From Cryptomeria japonica (taxonomy: Eukaryota; Streptophyta; Pinopsida; Cupressales; Cupressaceae): a stretch of 64,000 nucleotides of DNA. The notes beneath the pieces are model-generated. The model saw only the letters and a program-made list of their open reading frames with translations. It was not told the origin of the DNA and did no database searches. This document shows positions 57,201 through 64,000 of this stretch, piece by piece; the first letter of the stretch is position 1; the number at the start of each line of letters is the position of its first letter. The translations under genes were made by a program, and so were the position numbers. The stretch covers positions 314,050,235 to 314,114,234 of the forward strand of contig NC_081405.1 of the NCBI RefSeq assembly GCF_030272615.1, given 5' to 3'.

Positions 57201-59907
57201 TTATGCAGATCATATTAGGACAAGTATTAAATGTGATATTAGGAGGTTTATTATGCAATAATAGGTCTTAAATATATGACATTATAGTCCACCTTTTATG
57301 ACATAATTTTTAAACGTCTTACTAAATGTCTTGAAAATTTGGTTTCAAATTAAACTTGGAATTTCGTTGCATTAAAAATATTCTCTGTCATCTTAAATTA
57401 TGTGCAGAACGATCTCGAGAAGAAGGGAGTTCTGAAGCAGGAGTTGAGGCAAATGAACCTATTTAAGAACACAATATAGTTGATGAACATAGGGAGGAGA
57501 TTGTCCAAGTTGAACCAATGGAGGTTGAAGGAGAGGGGTCAGGCTCCTTACCTCCTACCATTGGTATGGATGAGAATATTGTGGATCTAGCTAAACAGGT
57601 GAAGAGAAATATGTCTTATAAAAATTTAAATCATTTACCTGAAATGGATGTGGATGAGTTGAAACATCTCAGTGAAGAACCTAGACATACTAAAAGGAGG
57701 TCAATGAATAAAAGTGCAAAAGAAATAATGTCCCATTTCAACAATCTTGATACTACACTAGAAAAAGCTCAATTGTTATCAATTGTACTTACTTGTAAAG
57801 AATTAATAGATCCACTGAAATTGTTGGGTATAGATACAACAAGTCAAAAGAGTAAAACTTCTCAGCTACAAAAATCTATTGTTGATAATGTTAAGAAAGG
57901 TTTGGTGAGCATTGGTAAAAAATATCGAACAATAGATAAGACCATTTCAAGAAGAGTGATGTTGACATCTTTACTAAATGAAAGATTGCCTCAAAAAAGA
58001 CAAATTTCTTCACTGTCATCTGAGTTTGGTTTTAGTAGAAGGACAATATCAAAATATGTTAAAAGGAGAAAGAGTTTGGATGATACTACCTCAGAAGGGA
58101 ATTGGGCAATTATGTGTAGAGCTCCTTGTTTTGATAGAATTGAAGATGTTGTTAGGAACTTAGTGACATGTTTTTAGAATGATAATACTTGTCCTTCATC
58201 AAATAATAGAGATGTTATCAAGCAAAGGATTGGTCCTGATCATTATGATCTCCATGTAAAACATTGGATAGACACATCAAAACATGAATTGTATGTGTTG
58301 TTTACTAAAACAAACCCTCATATAAAGATTGGACAAACCATGTTTGAACGGTTAAGGCCATATTATGTGAAGGTAAACAAAGTTTTCTAAACTTCTTGTT
58401 GTCGTTATCACATCGAATTTGATCTGTACTATCAAGTGTTTCGAAAGATTAGAGAAGATAGCGATGGTAATGAAAATGCTCCTCCTAAATGAACAAGTCA
58501 ATTCATAGCATCCATCTTATGTGATAAATCAGATGATAATACAACCAATCAAATAAATTGCATAAAAGGAATTTGTGGAACATTTGGGGACTTGGCTAAA
58601 TTTCCTTTGAGAGATGCAGATGGTAAATTTCAAGAGTTACAAGTATAAAAAATTTGAAACAAAATTTGGAAAGGAATCTACAAGGTTAGATTATGTAGAA
58701 GAGGAAATACCTATTGGAACATTTATGGAAAATTTTTGTAAGTTGATAAAACCATACATATGCCATGGTTTTTTTGCCAAGTGGCAAGCATAAAAATTTA
58801 AAAGATTAAGAGACACTTTCCCACTTGGAACTATTCTATCCGTAGTGGACTTCACAGAAAATTACTCTTTTGCACATCAAAAAGAGATTCAATCAGAGTA
58901 TTACTTTTCAAAGCTAATCACTATTTTGGTGCATGTGTGTTATCGACATGCACAGATGGATTTGGATGGTGTTGATAGTACATTTGAAAATCATGTCATT
59001 AAGAAAGAGTGCCACTTATATATTAGTGATGATAAGGAGCATGACACACTTTTTGTACAACATTCCTTTAAGAAGTTTTTTGAATATTTGAAAGAGAGAG
59101 GCATAACAATAGTTAAACATTTTGTTTGGTCTGATGGATGTGCGACACAATTCAAATCTTCAAGGCCATTTTATGCACTATGTAGATATCATCGAAATGA
59201 AAAAATACCACATGTTTGGAGTTTTTTTGAGAGTGGTCATGGAAAGGGTGAACATGATGGTGCAGGAGCTTGTATCAAACATGCTCTAAGAAAGCATCAA
59301 ATAAATTACACAGGAGATCTATAGACGATGCACATGATGTTGTTGAATGGTGTACAAAACACTTTGAGCAACCTAATTATCTTGGTGAATCATCATCGAG
59401 AACATATAGACCCATTCCATATAGAGTGTTTTGGGAGATAACTGGTACATGTTCTCTTTTAGTGTTTTAGTTAAATTTTTTTAATTTTAAAAAAAATGTT
59501 CCTAGTTCAAATGTTTCAATTTAACAACTTGATCTACATGTATGTTCGTGTACACATGTACATTTTGTAGATGTGGATATAAGATCAATGCATGGATGCA
59601 AGAGCATGGAGATGGCAAGATCTTTGCATTGTGTCATGAGTTCTGATAATTGCCCATGGACATTATACACTAGGGATTATTCATGTTTTTGTTCTGATTG
59701 CATTTTGGAAAACTATGTTGATTGCAAGAACCAAGAGCTTGGATATGTTAGTGAATGGAAATTGGTGCCACTAGATGTTTTTGACACATACGAGGAATCA
59801 AATGAGGATGAAATCTTTGAAGACATTCCTTTGATTTCTGGTGATTATGATCATATTTTAGGATTGATTAAAAAAGGTACATATGACATACACATATATA
59901 TTTAAAG

Positions 59908-59942
<35 letters not shown>

Positions 59943-59974
59943 GTATGTATATATATATGTATATATATATATAC

Positions 59975-60005
<31 letters not shown>

Positions 60006-60054
60006 CATACATATATATATACATATATATATACATATATATATATATACATAC

Positions 60055-60127
<73 letters not shown>

Positions 60128-60144
60128 CATACATACATATATAT
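59908..60144. repeat. (TA)n/(TATG)n microsatellite in intron 3
   Basis: About 235 bp of TA runs punctuated by ATGTAT or ATACAT. It lies in the intron at 59877-60255. Several Ile/Tyr repeat ORFs on both strands are artefacts of it. Confidence 0.95.
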
Positions 60145-60566
60145 CCTTAAAAAATGTTGCGTACATGTAAATATTCCCTTAAAAACTGTTGCGTACATGT
60201 AAATATTTCCTTAAAAATGATGTTTAAAATTTATTTAACTTGTTTCAAATTGTAGGAGATATTTTTGCAGTCATAGTAGAAGATGGAAATACAGAAGGTG
60301 TTAGTTATTATTTATTGCATTACACAGAAGAGAGAAAGAAGTTAACAAAATCTGAAATGAGCGATGGAATGTCGTTTCCCATAGGTTTGAACTGATTCAT
60401 ATGTATGTACAGATCGCTTATGTGCAAATTTTTAATTTCTCACGTTCCTTATATACATGTATATGCAGGCTTAGTTTTAGTGCAAGGGACATATTTCAAA
60501 CAAGTTAAAATTGTTCAACATGGGATTCATTTCACTGAATACCAAATTGACAACAAGGTATATTAG

Positions 60567-61104
60567 TATAGCCACTTGGTCATTGCTATTGGCCTAATTC
60601 TTCAAACAGTTCCATGTCGCGGGCAGTCTCAAAAGTGGAGACTAGATAGTATTTAATTATCGCATCATATATATAGGTATGTATGTATTTAATTATCTAT
60701 ATATATACCCATCATTGGAGACTAGATAGTATTTAATTATCTATATATATATAGGTATGTATGTATTTAAGGATTAGTCCAGGATCAATTTAAATGATAG
60801 AAATTAACTTAGAACTAGATTATTTATTAAATGATCTATATATAGATTTATCGTATATTACAACATGTATACATGTCTTGTAAAAATTTAAACGCACATG
60901 TATGTACATACCTGTGTATCGGGAGTAGGCTATATAGTTTGATCATGTCCTGTAATCATATCAACCACATCACTCATGCCTGCATATCTCTCTCTAGATG
61001 TACGTATGACAGAGGAGTGTAAGGGGCTGACTAGATGACTAGGCATCATGGATGAAGTATCTGACTATAGTAGCATATCCATAAACCTTGTATGACTCAA
61101 ACCT
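60567..61104. other. AT-rich spacer between two opposed pseudogenes
   Basis: No gene was seen. It holds a doubled segment of 80-bp period (60637-60716 and 60717-60775, both starting GGAGACTAGATAGTATTTAA) with TATA/GTATGTATG words. Confidence 0.6.
60637..60775. repeat. Tandem repeat, 80-bp period, about 1.7 copies
   Basis: GGAGACTAGATAGTATTTAA starts at 60637 and 60717, and both are followed by ATATATATAGGTATGTATGT. Confidence 0.8.
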
Positions 61105-62417
61105 CACAGCTTCTCCTCAAATGAATCCAAGCCCTCATCTGTGATATGGACCTGATTAGCTCGTATCTCCTCCTCTGCAACAACAAAGTGATTTGTAGGT
61201 GGGTCAGTGTCTGGAGCATGCATAGAGTGATGAGAATGTTGTGACTACCTCGGGGTATGCATCGATGCAGCCGTATCCTATCTGTCTCTGAGAATCTCCT
61301 CTCTAACATCAGCCAATGGTATCCCAAGTTGAGATGAAATAAAACGGTAAGAATGTAGTAGGTCGTCGACTAAATACTTCGACCTCTGTACATGTCTACT
61401 ACCTCTGACTATAGTTGCTACCTCATCTGGGGAGGGGATGCCGGCAGTAATATACTGATCATCTGAATTTGAAGCCACCCCGTGACTAGAAGATGCATGA
61501 TCTATGGATGATCTCGAACATGGTCGGCTCATCATATATCTGCCTAGCCTATCAGATGATATGGTGGCTGCTGTTGATGCAATCTGTCCAATCCTATCAA
61601 TTGCTTCTCTTTGAGAAGAAATCACAACGTGATCTGCTATGGGGGCCAGGGCTGGGACTACTGCAGGAAATCTCTGGCCAACAAGGTCCCTGTGTCTAGG
61701 CGGAGCTCTATCACGCCTACGATATGCATCTCTATCAACAATCTTGCCCCTCCCCTGTCCGTAATATGCTAAAATATCAAGGTAGTTTGGTTTCATTTAA
61801 CAATGAACCTCTGCAAATACCTGCTGTGTAAAGTATAATGGTATCTGGTTGTTATTAGGAAAACAACCATGGGCAGCTAAGAAGCATGGGTAAATCAATG
61901 GTGCAACCTGTGGGTCGATACATATTGTGACCTGATATCCTCTCACCTTACTCTTCTCTTGATATTGTGGAAAGCATATCTCCTTGATGGTCTCCTTAGA
62001 GACCACCCTCACCACATCAACAAAAGAATCAGGACCCCTCACCTCACTCCTCAACTATCTATAAATATCTTCTATAACTTTAGGTGAGAATGAGGTGTGA
62101 GAAACTAAGCGGTCCCTCAATGTCTGCAAACTATCAAAAATGGATGTGCATGTGCTCTTGTACATACCATCAGTACGAGGGTCTTCTAATATGAACCTCA
62201 ACCTATGTAGCTCACGATCACTGTACTGGAAAATGGTAGCAATGTCGGGAAACAAGGGATCCTGGTGTGGAGGATCTATATCATCAATGTGTGGCTCCTG
62301 ATCAGGAGCCTGTGCAGGTGGATCCTAATAAGGAGCATGTGCAGGTGGATCCTGATAAGGAGCCTGTGCAAGTGGATCCTGATCAGGAGCCTGTGAAGGT
62401 ATATCTTAGGACGCCAT
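61105..62417 (-). pseudogene. Decayed ORF of unknown family with Gln-rich N-terminal repeats
   Basis: One frame of about 437 codons runs from ATG (62417) to TGA (about 61105) with no frameshift noticed but several in-frame TAA or TAG codons: codon 4, one in the N-terminal repeat, after DIYR (62055), after EVHC (61797), after LRDR (61278), and one near 61250. In the repeat the partner units have CAG (Gln) where this has TAG, so C-to-T change explains at least that one. The N-terminus repeats PDQDPPAQA-like nonapeptides about four times. The middle (DELHRLRFILEDPRTD-like, then IDPQVAPLIYPCFLAAHG) looks globular; the C-terminal half is Arg/Ser-rich. The family was not recognised. It faces the transposase-like pseudogene and could be a second ORF of the same transposon. 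Confidence 0.55.
62293..62400. repeat. 27-bp tandem repeat, four units, coding
   Basis: Units of GGATCCTGATCAGGAGCCTG-type sequence encode nine residues each on the minus strand at the start of the pseudogene ORF. A multiple of three keeps the frame. Confidence 0.85.
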
Positions 62418-62534
62418 CTATCTAGGTATGTCATAAAGTTAAAATAAATGCATAAGCACACACACACACGTGAAGTGCATTCAATTTAAAACATTACAAA
62501 TTAAAATCAGTTGAATTTTAGAGAGAGAGAGAGA

Positions 62535-62692
62535 GATAACATATATTTCATATATATATATATATAATAAAAAATTTAAATCTTTGAACACAAAAAATTC
62601 AAATATTTCAAAGAGAGAGAGATAACATATATTTCAGAGAGATAGAGAGATATGTACATTTAAATCTTGAATACATAAAAAATTCAAGAACA

Positions 62693-62758
<66 letters not shown>

Positions 62759-63101
62759 TATAAGTCAATAAGAAAAAAAATTAGACCTATATTTTATTGT
62801 AACGTATAAATAATTGTAGAGAGAGAGAGAGATCATTTTCATGATAGAGAGAGAGAGAGAGAGCGATAACATATATTTCATATATATATATATAAAATAA
62901 AAAATTTAAATATTTGAATTTACATAAAAAATTCAAATATTTCAGAGAGAGAGAGATAACATATATTTCAGAGAGATAGAGAGATATATGTATTTAAATC
63001 TTGAGTACATAAAAAATTCAAGAACATGATATATATAATTTTTATAAGTCAATAAAAAAAAAAATTAGTTCTATATTTTGTTGTAACGTATAAATATTTG
63101 T
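62535..63101. repeat. Imperfect tandem duplication, 330-bp period, with AG and AT microsatellites
   Basis: GATAACATATATTTCATATA occurs at 62535 and 62865, and both copies continue with matching text to GTAACGTATAAATA. The left copy is longer because of the (AT)n run at 62695-62753. Many (GA)n runs are interspersed. No gene. Confidence 0.88.
62695..62753. repeat. (AT)n microsatellite
   Basis: Uninterrupted AT run of about 59 bp in the left copy of the 330-bp duplication; the right copy has only a few AT units at this place. Confidence 0.95.
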
Positions 63102-63171
63102 GTGTATATCAAAATTAATTTTTTGGTTTGAAACTAAAACATGGGCATTGATCTACAAAATGGAATGTAAC

Positions 63172-64000
63172 TGTAGGTCCCGGGGACAACTGAGAGGGGG
63201 GGGGGGTGAATCAATTGTCAATAAATTCAAACCAAAATCTTATTAACCAACTTATTGCTTAATACCGGTAAGACAGTTAATTGTGCCGGTAAACAATGTT
63301 AACAGGAAATGCTGTACCGGTAAGAATTAATGCATGAAACATAAGCACAAAGTCAACCACAACACATGACATAAATATTTGTACGTGGAAACCCTGTAAG
63401 GAGAAAAACCATGGTGGGAAACCTTACCCACAATCAGATGATACTATTGCAGATAGTAAGTTTACAAGAGGGGTCTGCACATGCAGAAAGGCCAACTGCC
63501 TGGAGCTCACTGCTCAAACACAAATGGGAGTCACACTGACTACAGTTGGATGGTTAAATCCAATGAGAATGTAGTACACAAAATAGCATCTTCATATGCT
63601 GGATTCAGTACCGGTGTAATGCTGATATGCTTCTACAAAAACCTAACTTCACCATCAAATGATGTCTTCGTGTATATCTCTGCTTGATCTTGCATATATC
63701 CTTCCTTAAATCTTTTTTGCATTCCACACTTGATCTTACAAATAAGATCTTATATTTATACCATACCCTAAGACCAATTTTAGTAGGTTGGCTCTACAAG
63801 ATATTACAATAAAACATTTTACAAATAATGCAATATCCGATGCAATAACCGATTGAACATGTCGGCTTAATGCATTTACAACAATAATAAATCATCTCCA
63901 TAGCGTGCCATGCTGATCTGGAAAAGATAAACCTGCTGGTGTAACCCTAGATAACCTGGACCTATTTGTCGGTAAAAGCAAATATGCAAATAAGAATATA
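63172..64000 (-). mobile_element. Copia-type LTR, cut by the window end
   Basis: The sequence begins TGTAGGTCCCGGGGACAAC and soon has GAGAGGGGGGGGGGGTGAATCA. Further in come GTGGAAACCCTGTAAGGAGA and CATGGTGGGAAACCTTACCC, the same order of features as in the LTRs at 24232, 31015 and 39484. It is another family of the same style, with ACCGGTAA words. Its other end lies outside the window. Orientation is inferred from those LTRs. Confidence 0.65.

Larger units (their letters stand above)
56108..60566 (+). pseudogene. Five-exon DDE-transposase-like pseudogene
   Basis: Exons by reading frame and GT/AG borders: 56108-56210, 57408-59444, 59571-59876, 60256-60384, 60469-60566 (TAG stop). All four introns fall after the first base of a codon, and the frame carries across each, which supports real introns. 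The protein has a basic N-terminus, a region ending RQISSLSSEFGFSRRTISKY that may be helix-turn-helix, a CCRYH motif, then VDFTENYSF, VWSDGCATQFK and SGHGKGEHDGAGA, which could supply catalytic D, D and E. It resembles uncharacterised transposase-like proteins; the superfamily is not resolved. Damage: in-frame stops in exon 1 and near 57465, 58175, 58388, 58490 and 58792, and frame changes near 58648 and 59322. A later segment (59571-59876) has Cys-rich DYSCFCSDC text. Confidence 0.72.

Noticed and set aside
59858-60202. Several Ile/Tyr repeat ORFs on both strands
   Set aside because: They are translations of the (TA)n/(TATG)n microsatellite in an intron.

Overview
The window is plant nuclear DNA made almost entirely of transposable elements nested in one another. 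No functional host gene, rRNA, tRNA or CRISPR array was found. Evidence for a plant is the Ty3/gypsy elements of the Tat and chromovirus types, Ty1/copia-type LTRs primed by initiator-Met-tRNA-like sites, a plant mobile domain (PMD) ORF, a CACTA element, and a captured fragment of a plant DRM-type DNA methyltransferase. The many old, slowly decaying elements suggest a large-genome seed plant, possibly a gymnosperm. That is inference; no species is identified.

Layout. (1) 1-14779: a Tat-lineage Ty3/gypsy element cut by the window start. It has an intact 2409-codon gag-pol, an antisense PMD ORF and a probable 2.4 kb 3' LTR holding about 20 copies of the palindrome AGCGCT. (2) 14793-16386: a relic copia LTR and copy 1 of an unidentified repeat unit. 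(3) 16870-38067: a badly decayed chromovirus-like Ty3/gypsy element with many in-frame stops. It is interrupted at 24232-32209 by an LTR element with gag but no visible reverse transcriptase. (4) 38076-39483 plus 55472-55985: copy 2 of the unidentified unit, split by a copia element at 39484-55471 that lies on the minus strand with a near-perfect 5-bp target duplication. That copia carries a solo LTR (44305-45360) in its gag and a 7.8 kb CACTA-type element (47299-55146) in its 5' LTR. (5) 56108-60566: a five-exon transposase-like pseudogene. It is followed by a minus-strand pseudogene (61105-62417), AT-rich repeats, and the start of another copia-type LTR at 63172.

The most notable structure is inside the CACTA-type element. 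Two arms of about 1.2 kb, separated by about 27 bp, face each other as an inverted repeat, and both are copies of part of a DRM-family (RNA-directed DNA methylation) methyltransferase gene. A transcript through it would fold into a long hairpin homologous to the host enzyme that helps silence transposons. In rice, miR820 comes from CACTA elements and targets OsDRM2, so this may be an independent counterpart. Expression and activity cannot be judged from sequence alone.

Order of insertion by nesting: repeat unit, then copia, then CACTA and solo LTR; decayed chromovirus, then the gag-only element. The Tat element has intact ORFs and looks youngest.
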